Of a stretch of DNA of 64,000 nucleotides, positions 45,150 to 52,330 are shown piece after piece; position 1 is the stretch's first letter; each line of letters starts with the position of its first letter. The DNA comes from an uncultured Roseburia sp. (GTDB lineage Bacteria; Bacillota_A; Clostridia; Lachnospirales; Lachnospiraceae): NCBI GenBank assembly GCA_900753715.1, contig CAAEAE010000103.1, positions 1 through 64,000 of the forward strand. Direction: 5' to 3'. Under the pieces are notes generated by a model, which was not told where the DNA came from, did not search any database, and saw only the letters and a list, made by a program, of their open reading frames with translations. Position numbers and translations under genes: made by a program.

Positions 45150-45877
45150 TTTCCATTATTAAAGCGGAATTTTTAAAACAGAACCGGACTTTCGGGGGAA
45201 AAATCATCTGGCTGGCACCCGTAACGACACTTATACTTGCATTTATAATGGTAGCCGGCGTGAAAAATGCCTATGCGGAGAGTGCGTGGAACTGGTGGTA
45301 TGTACTGCTGCTGCCGGGGGCACTTGCCATTTTGTGTGGGCTTACGATAGCGAAGGAAAAGAAAATCAAATATTTTTACCAGCTGACGCTTCCACTTGAG
45401 AAAAGGTGGCTGATGCTTGGAAAAATGTGTTACCTGATTCTTACACTGTTTGGTGCAAATGTTGTTTTAGCAGTTGGTGCAACACTTGCGGGAGGCGTTC
45501 TTACCACGTCTGTGCCGGTGTCCGGGGCGTTTCCTGCGGTAGTTGTGCTGACGATTACCTATCTTTGGGAAATTCCGTTTTTTCTGTTTTTAAGTATCCG
45601 GTTTGGAATGTTTGTGACGGTTTTAACGGGTGTGCTGCTTGCAGTCCTTGGAACGGGAATGGCTTCTTCCGGTAACTGGTGGATGTTTGCGCCTGCCATC
45701 CCGATACGCGTGGTGTGTCCGCTGCTTCATGTCCTGCCCAATGGACTTCGTGCGGAGGCGGGGGATGCACTGCTTGACGCGGGAGTGCTGCTGCCGGGAA
45801 TTATACTTTCGTTGTTCTGGTTTTTTGTTGCGACAGTGTTATTTCTCAAATGGTTTGAACGAAAAGAGGTGCGTTAG
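45140..45877 (+). CDS. lantibiotic-immunity-type permease (LanE/MutE-like)
   Basis: A 245-residue membrane protein with six helices. MISIIKAEFLKQNRTFGGKIIWLAP at the start and the WNWWYVLLLPGALAILCGLTIAKEKK segment match lantibiotic-protection permeases of the MutE/EpiE type. Pairs with the following permease. It begins ten bases before the ATPase gene ends and abuts the next gene without a gap. Function assigned by family and operon. Confidence 0.83.
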   Translation: MGMISIIKAEFLKQNRTFGGKIIWLAPVTTLILAFIMVAGVKNAYAESAWNWWYVLLLPGALAILCGLTIAKEKKIKYFYQLTLPLEKRWLMLGKMCYLILTLFGANVVLAVGATLAGGVLTTSVPVSGAFPAVVVLTITYLWEIPFFLFLSIRFGMFVTVLTGVLLAVLGTGMASSGNWWMFAPAIPIRVVCPLLHVLPNGLRAEAGDALLDAGVLLPGIILSLFWFFVATVLFLKWFERKEVR

Positions 45878-46624
45878 ATGGAACTTATGAACTGCCTTCG
45901 GGCGGATGCACATAAAATAAAAGGACTGTCGCTTGTGCCGGCGCACATTTTAATCCCAATTTTCGCCGTTGCCATCTATCTTGCCTATAGTTTTGGCAGG
46001 GGATGGAGTGAACACGGGCAGTTAGAAGCGTTTTACGAGCTGATTGGAATGGGATTTCCGTTACTTATCGGGATTTTTTCAGCGGTAATCGCCGAACAGG
46101 AGGCGAGTGCGGGCAGAGGACAAAATCTTCTTACCCTGCGAAACAGGATGGCGGCATTTTTTTCAAAATTAGTGCTGTTACTGATTCTTGCGCTTCTGGC
46201 ACTGCTTGGCACGTCCCTGCTCTTTGCAGCCGGATGTGCAAAACTTCTGGGAAATACTGCGTTTGGTGTGGAAATCTATGTTATAATGGCTTTTGTAATG
46301 TGGGGCAGCAGTATTCCACTCTATGTCTGGCATCTGTATCTGGCGTTTGTGGCAGGAAAAGGTGTCACAATGGGAATTGGAATTGTGGAAGCAATGGCGA
46401 GCGCTTTGTTTTTGACAGATATTGGAAAATTTGTATGGCCGTATGCGCCGTTTAGCTGGACGGCGCGGATTCCAAAAACATATCTGAGTTACCGTTTTGG
46501 GCAGGCAGAGAGCATGACATTACCTGGGAATCTGCTGTTTCTCTATGGAATCGTGACGGCTGGCAGCCTTGTCTGCTATCTCTTCTGGGCAGCGCGCTGG
46601 GAGGGAAACAGGGCAGCAGAATAG
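45878..46624 (+). CDS. lantibiotic-immunity-type permease (LanG/MutG-like)
   Basis: A 248-residue membrane protein with six helices, second half of the permease pair. The start MNCLRADAHKIKGLSLVPAHILIP and the IGIFSAVIAEQEASAGRGQNLL loop resemble MutG/EpiG members. Its start codon follows the previous stop directly (TAGATGG), so the two subunits are made in equal amounts. The response regulator gene follows nine bases later. Confidence 0.82.
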   Translation: MELMNCLRADAHKIKGLSLVPAHILIPIFAVAIYLAYSFGRGWSEHGQLEAFYELIGMGFPLLIGIFSAVIAEQEASAGRGQNLLTLRNRMAAFFSKLVLLLILALLALLGTSLLFAAGCAKLLGNTAFGVEIYVIMAFVMWGSSIPLYVWHLYLAFVAGKGVTMGIGIVEAMASALFLTDIGKFVWPYAPFSWTARIPKTYLSYRFGQAESMTLPGNLLFLYGIVTAGSLVCYLFWAARWEGNRAAE

Positions 46625-46633
46625 AGAGGATTT

Positions 46634-47296
46634 ATGGCAAATATATTAGCGATTGACGATGATGCGGCAATCCTTCAGATGATTGGTGCAATTCTTAGGA
46701 AAGACGGGCATACGGTGACGCTGCTTTCGGACCCTGTCAAACTGGATAATACAAAGTTAGGTTTCTATGACCTGATTTTATTAGATGTCATGATGCCCGG
46801 CATAGATGGGTTCACGCTGTGCGAAAAAATACGAAAACTTGTGGACTGCCCGATTCTCTTTCTGACGGCAAAGACAGGGGAAAACAGCCTGGTGGAAGGT
46901 CTCTCGCTTGGCGCGGACGATTACATCTGCAAGCCGTTTGGCGTGATGGAGCTTCGCGCGAGAATCGGGGCGCATTTAAGACGGGAGCACAGGGAACACG
47001 CGGTGCGGCTTTCGTTTGGACGCGTGTGTTTTAACTTATCTTTAAAACAGATGACGGTGGACGAAAACGTGATTCCACTCACAAAAGGTGAATATGATAT
47101 CTGTGAATTCCTTGCGAAGAATCAGGGACAGACATTTTCCAAGGAGCAGATACTAGAGCGGGTGTTTGGATTTGACAGCGGAAGCAGTGACAGTACGATT
47201 ACAACGCATATCAAAAATATCAGGATGAAGTTAGCGGATACGCACTGTGAGCCGATTAAGACAGTCTGGGGGATTGGATATCGATGGGAGTTATAA
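46634..47296 (+). CDS. OmpR-family response regulator of peptide-antibiotic operon
   Basis: A 220-residue response regulator. Receiver domain 1-118 with acidic pocket IDDDAA, phospho-acceptor Asp in LILLDVMMPG near residue 52, and FLTAKTG and YICKPFG (Thr/Lys). The winged-helix DNA-binding domain occupies 128-220 (LTKGEYDICEFLAKNQGQ...TITTHIKNIRMKL...VWGIGYRW). It is encoded between the transporter and its kinase, as in CprRK-type systems. Its likely targets are the direct repeats at 44369-44401, making the operon self-inducing. Confidence 0.92.
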   Translation: MANILAIDDDAAILQMIGAILRKDGHTVTLLSDPVKLDNTKLGFYDLILLDVMMPGIDGFTLCEKIRKLVDCPILFLTAKTGENSLVEGLSLGADDYICKPFGVMELRARIGAHLRREHREHAVRLSFGRVCFNLSLKQMTVDENVIPLTKGEYDICEFLAKNQGQTFSKEQILERVFGFDSGSSDSTITTHIKNIRMKLADTHCEPIKTVWGIGYRWEL

Positions 47297-48711
47297 GAAA
47301 GAAAACGACGCTTGGCAGGCTGTATTTAAAATACATTTTAATTGTACTCCCTGCACTGCTTGCCAGTGGATTTTCCCTGCTTATAATTTTTAATCTGCTG
47401 CTTGTGAACGGAAAGATTCTTCCGGCAAATTTTGCAGAAAAAAAGATTGAGGAAGCGCAGGAGATGATTGCGGATGCCGACACGGTGACGGACGCACTGA
47501 TTCCGCCGCTCTGCGAATATGTGGTGTTTGATGAAAAGGGTAAGGTGCAGGAAGGCAGCCTGTCCGGGACGGACGTCGATGCCGCATGGAGAGCAGTCAG
47601 CATGGAAGAAACACAGGAAAACCAATTTTTTTACAAGGTCTACTTTTATAAAGTTATTGAACGGAGTGATGGGTTCTGCGTGCTGCGATATCGTCTGATA
47701 CCGCAGTACAGCAGTGCGTTTTTGCGGGAGCATCTGATTCCGCCGCAGGAATTGTTCATCGGGGCAGCGTTTGTCATGATAACCGGAATTATCATTTTTT
47801 CATCGGTACGCTTTGGCAGAAAATTAAAAAAGAAATTAAACCCGCTGTTGGACGAGGTGGAGCGGATTAAGGCGCAGGAGCTGTCCGATGCGGTAGAATG
47901 CAGTGGAATCAGGGAAATCGACGACATTCTTTGTTCGATAGAGGATATGAAGGGAGCATTAAAGGAATCCTTAGAAAAGCAGTGGCAGATGGAGCAGGAG
48001 AAAAACCGACAGATGTCAGCACTTGCACATGATATTAAAACCCCGCTTACCGTTGTGCGGGGAAATGCAGAGCTTTTAGAGGAAACGGCACTGACAGAAG
48101 AACAGAAGCAGTATGCAGATTATATTGTAAGAAGTGCCGCGCAGATGCAGTCCTACGTGCAGATGCTAATTGAGATCACAAAGTCAGCGGAGGGCGTTTC
48201 GTTATCGCCCGTACCGGTGAGTACGGAGGCTCTTTTTGCGGAAATCAGAAATCAGACGGAAGGGCTTATCAACACGAAAAAGTGTGAGCTTCTCTGGAAA
48301 GTGCCCCAGACCGGAAAGACCATTTGTATTGTGTTTGACCAGATTGTCCGCGCCGTCATGAACATTGTTGCAAATGCCATAGAGCACACACCGGAGGGCG
48401 GCGTCATCAGTATCTGTGTGGAAGAACAGGGCGAAATGCTTGCATTTATAATAGAAGACAGCGGAAGCGGTTTTTCGGAAGCGGCGTTAGCACACGGCAC
48501 GGAACAGTTTTTCATGGAGGATGAGAGCCGCAGCAGTGCGCTTCACTATGGAATCGGTCTTTTTACTGCAAAAACAATTGCAGGGAGGCACGGCGGCAAG
48601 TTAGTTCTTTCAAATTCCAGCCGGTTTGGCGGGGCAAAGGTGAGCTTTCTGATAAAGGAAGAAACTACTTCAGAAGCGCTTGCAGGAAGCGGACCGCTGC
48701 GTTACAATTAG
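47284..48711 (+). CDS. sensor histidine kinase of peptide-antibiotic operon
   Basis: A 475-residue membrane kinase with two membrane helices (about 17-40 and 158-178) that frame an extracellular domain of about 115 residues, larger than in the intramembrane-sensing BceS type. Then a HAMP-like linker, the phospho-acceptor box ALAHDIKTPLTVVRGNAELL near residue 243, and the ATPase with NIVANAIEHTPEGG (N box), IEDSGSGFS (G1) and YGIGLFTAKTIAGRHGG (G2). Overlaps the response regulator by 13 bases. It should detect lantibiotics or other envelope peptides outside the cell. Layout matches the CprK/LanK group. Confidence 0.9.
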   Translation: MGVIRKKTTLGRLYLKYILIVLPALLASGFSLLIIFNLLLVNGKILPANFAEKKIEEAQEMIADADTVTDALIPPLCEYVVFDEKGKVQEGSLSGTDVDAAWRAVSMEETQENQFFYKVYFYKVIERSDGFCVLRYRLIPQYSSAFLREHLIPPQELFIGAAFVMITGIIIFSSVRFGRKLKKKLNPLLDEVERIKAQELSDAVECSGIREIDDILCSIEDMKGALKESLEKQWQMEQEKNRQMSALAHDIKTPLTVVRGNAELLEETALTEEQKQYADYIVRSAAQMQSYVQMLIEITKSAEGVSLSPVPVSTEALFAEIRNQTEGLINTKKCELLWKVPQTGKTICIVFDQIVRAVMNIVANAIEHTPEGGVISICVEEQGEMLAFIIEDSGSGFSEAALAHGTEQFFMEDESRSSALHYGIGLFTAKTIAGRHGGKLVLSNSSRFGGAKVSFLIKEETTSEALAGSGPLRYN

Positions 48712-48738
48712 GAAAAAACAGGGGAGAGGTACTTAATT

Positions 48739-49371
48739 ATGGCAGAGAAAAAGTTAGTGGCATTAACCTTTGATGATGGTCCATCCATCGAAACAACGGA
48801 GCAGGTCTTAGATGTTCTGAAAGAAAACGATATCGTGGCAAGTTTTTTCCTGATTGGACAGAACATCACAGAGGAGACGGAACATCTTGTGAAACGCGCA
48901 TATGACATGGGCTGTTCGATTGAAAATCATTCCAAAACCCACCAGGCGATGCCGACGCAGAGCAAAGAGGAAATTTTGGAGGAAATTTCTTACACGACAG
49001 ACGCAATTCTGCGCATTACCGGAGAAAAACCACAGTTTTTCAGACCACCGTACATCAGTTATGACCAGAAGATGTTTGACTTAATCGACCTCACATTTAT
49101 CTGCGGCTACGGCTGCGAGGACTGGGAGCCGTCCGTCACAGCGGAGGAGAGAACCCGCCGGATTTTAAACGATGCCAATCCGGGCTTTATCATTCTGATG
49201 CATGACATGACGGGAAACGTGCAGACCGTTGAGGCAATCAAAACCCTGATTCCGGCACTGAAAGAACAGGGCTATGAGTTTGTGACGGTCAGAGACCTGT
49301 TTCAGAGAAGCGGTATTGTGCCGGAACGGAATGTTATTTATATGGGCGCAAATGAGGTGCGGGAGAGTTAA
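48739..49371 (+). CDS. NodB-fold polysaccharide deacetylase without signal peptide
   Basis: A 210-residue deacetylase domain. All five motif regions are present: LTFDDGPS (catalytic and metal Asp), ENHSKTHQ (H-x-x-x-H zinc ligands), FFRPPYIS (Arg-Pro-Pro-Tyr), CEDWEPS, and IILMHD (His). Such enzymes remove N-acetyl groups from peptidoglycan or chitin-type sugars, or O-acetyl groups from xylan. Unlike most it has neither signal peptide nor membrane anchor, and no upstream in-frame extension. It starts 27 bases after the kinase with GGGGAGAGG upstream, so it may belong to the peptide-resistance operon. Cell-wall deacetylation is a known defence, but an intracellular enzyme would have to act on precursors. 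Confidence 0.85.
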   Translation: MAEKKLVALTFDDGPSIETTEQVLDVLKENDIVASFFLIGQNITEETEHLVKRAYDMGCSIENHSKTHQAMPTQSKEEILEEISYTTDAILRITGEKPQFFRPPYISYDQKMFDLIDLTFICGYGCEDWEPSVTAEERTRRILNDANPGFIILMHDMTGNVQTVEAIKTLIPALKEQGYEFVTVRDLFQRSGIVPERNVIYMGANEVRES

Positions 49372-49494
49372 ATTTTACATCAAAAAGAATGAAGATTCCT
49401 TATATTTTGGGCATTTTTTGAAAGTTGTTTATAGCAGAGTCTGTGAAAGCAGGGGAGTGTGGATAAAAGTACGGAAACTCAAGAAAAAGGGCAC

Positions 49495-49523
49495 TTGATT
49501 TTTCAAATGCCCTAGTGTATAAT
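49495..49523 (+). promoter_or_regulatory. promoter of candidate antitoxin RNA
   Basis: TTGATT (49495-49500), exactly 17 bases, then consensus TATAAT (49518-49523). The transcript would start near 49530 and has no open frame of note before the hairpin terminator at 49583-49627. Confidence 0.65.
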
Positions 49524-49529
49524 CTACTC

Positions 49530-49627
49530 AGAAAGTGAATCGGATATGACTCCGATTTGCCCTCAGTTAAGAAAACTAAAAGAATAGCATCCTAAACTTT
49601 GTGAGGTTGGGGATGCTATTTCTTTTT
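49530..49627 (+). ncRNA. candidate antisense antitoxin RNA (RatA/SR4-like arrangement)
   Basis: A strong promoter is followed after about 100 bases by a terminator. The predicted RNA has a 5' hairpin (AATCGG...CCGATT, 49538-49556), then TTGCCCTCAG, and ends in the terminator that also overlaps the end of the minus-strand peptide gene. It can therefore pair with the toxin mRNA tail through the shared terminator region. UUGCCCUC could also pair with the toxin Shine-Dalgarno segment GAGGGUGA with two wobble pairs. Convergent overlap at 3' ends is the layout of TxpA-RatA and BsrG-SR4 type I pairs. No database search was possible. Confidence 0.55.
49583..49627. terminator. bidirectional terminator shared by toxin and antitoxin RNAs
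   Basis: AATAGCATCC (49583-49592) pairs with GGATGCTATT (49611-49620). The plus strand continues TCTTTTT; the minus strand continues CTTTTAGTTTTC. The stop codon of the peptide gene (49616-49618) lies in the stem. Confidence 0.8.
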
Positions 49628-49702
49628 ATTATAATGATTATCTATGTAAGACAGAGCCGCAAAAACTACTAACAATAAAGTGAGAACTTCCATTGTGTTC
49701 AT
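49616..49702 (-). CDS. 28-residue hydrophobic peptide, candidate type I toxin (holin-like)
   Basis: On the minus strand ATG at 49702-49700 opens a 28-codon gene. The peptide has a short acidic N-terminus (MNTMEV), a 12-14-residue hydrophobic core (LTLLLVVFAALS), a YIDNH turn and a basic tail (NKKK). This is the form of small membrane toxins of type I systems, and similar holin-like toxin peptides occur in Lachnospiraceae. A perfect binding site AAAGGAGGG lies upstream. CCCTC at about 49729-49733 can pair with its GAGGG, hiding it in a hairpin, a known way of delaying toxin translation. A TATAAT box for its mRNA lies near 49774 on the minus strand. The stop is inside the terminator shared with the convergent RNA. 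Confidence 0.65.
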   Translation of the reverse strand: MNTMEVLTLLLVVFAALSYIDNHYNKKK

Positions 49703-49890
49703 AGGGCATCACCCTCCTTTGTAGACTAGAGGGCATCTAATAATCGGAAAATCACATCCTGCTTTCTTTTCAATTATACAACAGTAGTATAACATAAAGA
49801 GAACAGACGTTCGATTAAAAGATTGAAATAGGCATAATTATACTTTTGTAAATTGCAGTTAGGTAGAACTAACATACGTGCTATGATGCA

Positions 49891-50110
49891 GGAAAGGAAA
49901 GTGTAATTCCGCTGCTGCAGAAGAATTATCACCTGTCTGTTCTGGCACTTCCCGGTTATGATTTTGAGAATGACAGTGATTTTACCAGTGTGGAACGGAT
50001 TGCTTTAGAATGAAATGACTGGCTTAAGGCAGAAGGTTATACAGAATTATATGCGGTGTGGCTTTGCTGAAACCGGAACTGTTTGTGGAAATGATTTGTA
50101 AATTACAGGA
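49891..50110 (+). pseudogene. remnant of an alpha/beta hydrolase gene
   Basis: The plus frame reads VIPLLQKNYHLSVLALPGYDF, then FTSVERIALE, a stop, NDWLKAEGYTELYAVWL, another stop, and in a shifted frame LKPELFVEMICKLQES. This is the pattern of alpha/beta hydrolases (strand-PxxGxG-like segment, helix, then YAxGxSMGG), but the nucleophile region after YAV is missing. There are at least two stops and a deletion. The fragment lies between the toxin pair and the pyrE promoter and serves no visible purpose. Confidence 0.6.
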
Positions 50111-50145
50111 AAGCTGAATTGAAATTAAAAGATAACTACGATTAG

Positions 50146-50174
50146 TTGAAAATTCATCCGTTTGGTGATACACT
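50146..50174 (+). promoter_or_regulatory. extended -10 promoter of pyrE
   Basis: TTGAAA (50146-50151), 17 bases, TACACT (50169-50174), with TGA before the -10. Same architecture as the pyrC promoter. The leader to ATG 50225 is about 45 bases and shows no attenuator. Confidence 0.65.
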
Positions 50175-50224
50175 TTAAATGTATATCTGTGTTTAAAAAG
50201 GTGAAAATAAGGAGGCTTCAATAA

Positions 50225-50905
50225 ATGGAAAGCTATAAGCAGGAATTTATAGAATTTATGGTAGAGAGCGATGTGCTCAAATTTGGAGAATTTACATTAA
50301 AGAGTGGAAGAAAATCCCCGTTTTTTATGAATGCAGGGGCATATGTGACCGGTTCCCAGCTCATGCGTTTAGGTGAGTATTATGCAAAGGCAATTCATGA
50401 CACCTACGGCGATGATTTTGATGTGCTGTTTGGACCGGCTTACAAGGGAATCCCAATCAGCGTAGTGACCGCAGTTGCATTTGATAAATTATATGGAAAA
50501 GAAGTCCGTTACTGCTCAGACCGCAAGGAAGAGAAGGACCATGGAGCAGACAAGGGAAGCTTCCTTGGAAGCACTTTAAAGGACGGCGATAAGGTCGTGA
50601 TGATTGAGGATGTTACCACTTCCGGCAAATCAATGGAAGAGACCGTGCCGAAGGTAAGAGGAGCCGCAGACGTAGAAATCGTAGGACTGATGGTTTCCTT
50701 AAACAGAATGGAAAAGGGACTTGGCGGGGAGAAGAGTGCGCTTGAAGAGATTCAGGACACCTACGGATTCCCGGCAAATGCAATCGTTACAATGGAGGAA
50801 GTTGTAGAACATCTTTACAATCGCCCATGCCAGGGACGGGTTGTCATCAATGATGAATTAAAGGCTGCAATTGATAAATACTACGAGCAGTATGGCTGCC
50901 GATAG
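50225..50905 (+). CDS. pyrE: orotate phosphoribosyltransferase
   Basis: A 226-residue type I phosphoribosyltransferase converting orotate and PRPP to OMP. The PRPP-binding loop is VVMIEDVTTSGKSMEET near residue 120, the N-terminal hood has LKSGRKSPFFMNAGAY, and DVLFGPAYKGIPISV near 78 and RKEEKDHGADKG near 101 are the active-site strand and flexible loop. Cytoplasmic. It is separated from pyrC-pyrK-pyrD by 10 kb. It begins a run of five tightly spaced genes, the next being a VanZ-like protein that overlaps its end. Confidence 0.95.
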   Translation: MESYKQEFIEFMVESDVLKFGEFTLKSGRKSPFFMNAGAYVTGSQLMRLGEYYAKAIHDTYGDDFDVLFGPAYKGIPISVVTAVAFDKLYGKEVRYCSDRKEEKDHGADKGSFLGSTLKDGDKVVMIEDVTTSGKSMEETVPKVRGAADVEIVGLMVSLNRMEKGLGGEKSALEEIQDTYGFPANAIVTMEEVVEHLYNRPCQGRVVINDELKAAIDKYYEQYGCR

Positions 50906-51356
50906 AAAGAAACACCGCATAGTGGCGGGAGTCATATTTGTACTTTATTTTATTGTGCTGTTCTATTTTCTATTCTTCTCAGAAGAAATGGGACGGACTT
51001 ATACAGAGCGCGAGTATCATTACAATCTGGTGCCGCTTAAGGAAATCAATCGCTTTATCCAGTACCGCGAAATTCTCGGAATGCGTTCCGTAATGCTCAA
51101 TATCGTTGGAAATGTGCTGGCATTCATGCCGTTTGGAACCTTTTTGCCCGTGTTTGTAGCGAAAGGGAAAAAATTCTGGTTTACCGCACTCTATAGTTTT
51201 GAACTGAGCCTGTGTGTGGAAACACTGCAATTAATTTCAAAGGTTGGAAGCTTTGATGTGGACGATTTGCTGTTAAATACACTTGGCGGAATATTAGGGT
51301 ATGTGCTTTACCGGATACTAAAATACTTTTATATAAAGTGGAGAACGAACCGGTAA
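50892..51356 (+). CDS. VanZ-family membrane protein
   Basis: A 154-residue protein with four hydrophobic segments. VPLKEINRFIQYR, NIVGNVLAFMPFGTFLP and SLCVETLQLISKVGSFDVDDLLLNTLGGILGY are the conserved blocks of VanZ-like proteins. VanZ adds low-level teicoplanin resistance in some enterococci, but most chromosomal members have no known role. Start ATG 50892 (MAADRKK) overlaps the last codons of pyrE; an earlier TTG in the same frame is less likely. Co-transcribed with pyrE. Confidence 0.85.
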   Translation: MAADRKKHRIVAGVIFVLYFIVLFYFLFFSEEMGRTYTEREYHYNLVPLKEINRFIQYREILGMRSVMLNIVGNVLAFMPFGTFLPVFVAKGKKFWFTALYSFELSLCVETLQLISKVGSFDVDDLLLNTLGGILGYVLYRILKYFYIKWRTNR

Positions 51357-51393
51357 GCGGCTGAAATAAAAGAGGAATGAGAGAAAAGAAGCG

Positions 51394-51717
51394 ATGAGAA
51401 GACGCAGAACATCTTACAAATTTACGGAAAAAACACATTCAAAGCGGGGAGCGGCAGCACTTTTTCTGGCGCTCATTTCGCTGGGCGTGTTTGTGTTTGT
51501 GGTAATGAAATCGTTTCACAGTGCGGGCAGCGGAAGTATGTATCTCGGCAGTGCCGGAGTGACATCCATGCTGCTTGCGGTAGGAGCGCTGGTGCTTGCA
51601 TTTACAAGTCTTGGAGATGAAAATTCCTACAAGCTGTTTCCGTTTGCAGGATTACTTTGTTCGTTTCTGGCAGCCGGAATCTGGATTGCGGTATATGTCA
51701 GCGGATTTATTGGATAG
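51394..51717 (+). CDS. small integral membrane protein of unknown function
   Basis: A 107-residue protein: a very basic N-terminus (MRRRRTSYKFTEKTHSKRG) that should stay inside the cell, then three membrane segments (about 20-40, 54-72 and 82-104). I recall similar Firmicutes proteins as a domain of unknown function but cannot name a role. It lies between the VanZ-like gene and an HD hydrolase with short gaps (37 and 11 bases), all on the plus strand. Confidence 0.7.
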   Translation: MRRRRTSYKFTEKTHSKRGAAALFLALISLGVFVFVVMKSFHSAGSGSMYLGSAGVTSMLLAVGALVLAFTSLGDENSYKLFPFAGLLCSFLAAGIWIAVYVSGFIG

Positions 51718-51728
51718 GAAGGATTACT

Positions 51729-52316
51729 ATGACAGATTTTGAAAAACAGATTTCTTTTATCATGGAGCTTGACAAAATTAAAAAAATCGGCAGACAGACA
51801 TATCTTTCGGATGCCAGCCGCAAGGAAAATGATGCGGAACATTCCTGGCATTTAGCGCTGATGTGTTTTGTGCTCGCAGATTATGCGAATGAGCCGATAG
51901 ATGTCTTAAAGACCATGAAAATGGTGCTGCTTCATGATGTGATTGAAATTGATGCGGGTGATACCTATGCCTATGATACAGAGGCAAATAAGACCAAGAG
52001 AGAGCGCGAGTTAAAGGCGGCAGACCGTATTTTCGGGCTGCTTCCGGAGGAACAGCAGAAGGAGTACAGAGGACTCTGGGATGAATTTGAGGCAATGGAG
52101 ACGGCAGAGTCAAAGTTTGCCAATATGTTGGATAAAGTGCAGCCGTTACTGTTAAATGATGCGTCGGGCGGAAAATCCTGGCTGGAGCACGGCGTTAAGA
52201 AATCCCAGGTAATGGCAAGAGATGCACGGGTACATGAGGGCTCGGAAGCAATCTGGAAATATGCAAAAAGCCTGATTGAACACAATGCGGCAGAAGGAAA
52301 ATTACGGGATGAATAG
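51729..52316 (+). CDS. HD-domain hydrolase, YfbR/5'-nucleotidase-like
   Basis: A 195-residue cytoplasmic HD protein. Motifs are RKENDAEHSWHLALM near residue 33 (first His), VLLHDVIEIDAGDTYAYD near 67 (HD pair) and LDKVQPLLLND near 135 (final Asp). This set is typical of YfbR-type deoxyribonucleoside 5'-monophosphatases and related COG1896 hydrolases. Start ATG 51729 with AAGGA upstream; the longer open frame from 51657 overlaps the previous gene and adds no domain. The aminopeptidase gene follows 14 bases later. Confidence 0.87.
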   Translation: MTDFEKQISFIMELDKIKKIGRQTYLSDASRKENDAEHSWHLALMCFVLADYANEPIDVLKTMKMVLLHDVIEIDAGDTYAYDTEANKTKRERELKAADRIFGLLPEEQQKEYRGLWDEFEAMETAESKFANMLDKVQPLLLNDASGGKSWLEHGVKKSQVMARDARVHEGSEAIWKYAKSLIEHNAAEGKLRDE

Positions 52317-52330
52317 GGAAGGACATTAGC

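Noticed and set aside
44439..49371. Lantibiotic biosynthesis cluster
   Set aside because: Transporter and two-component genes are present, but no precursor peptide, modification enzyme or leader protease was found on either strand nearby.
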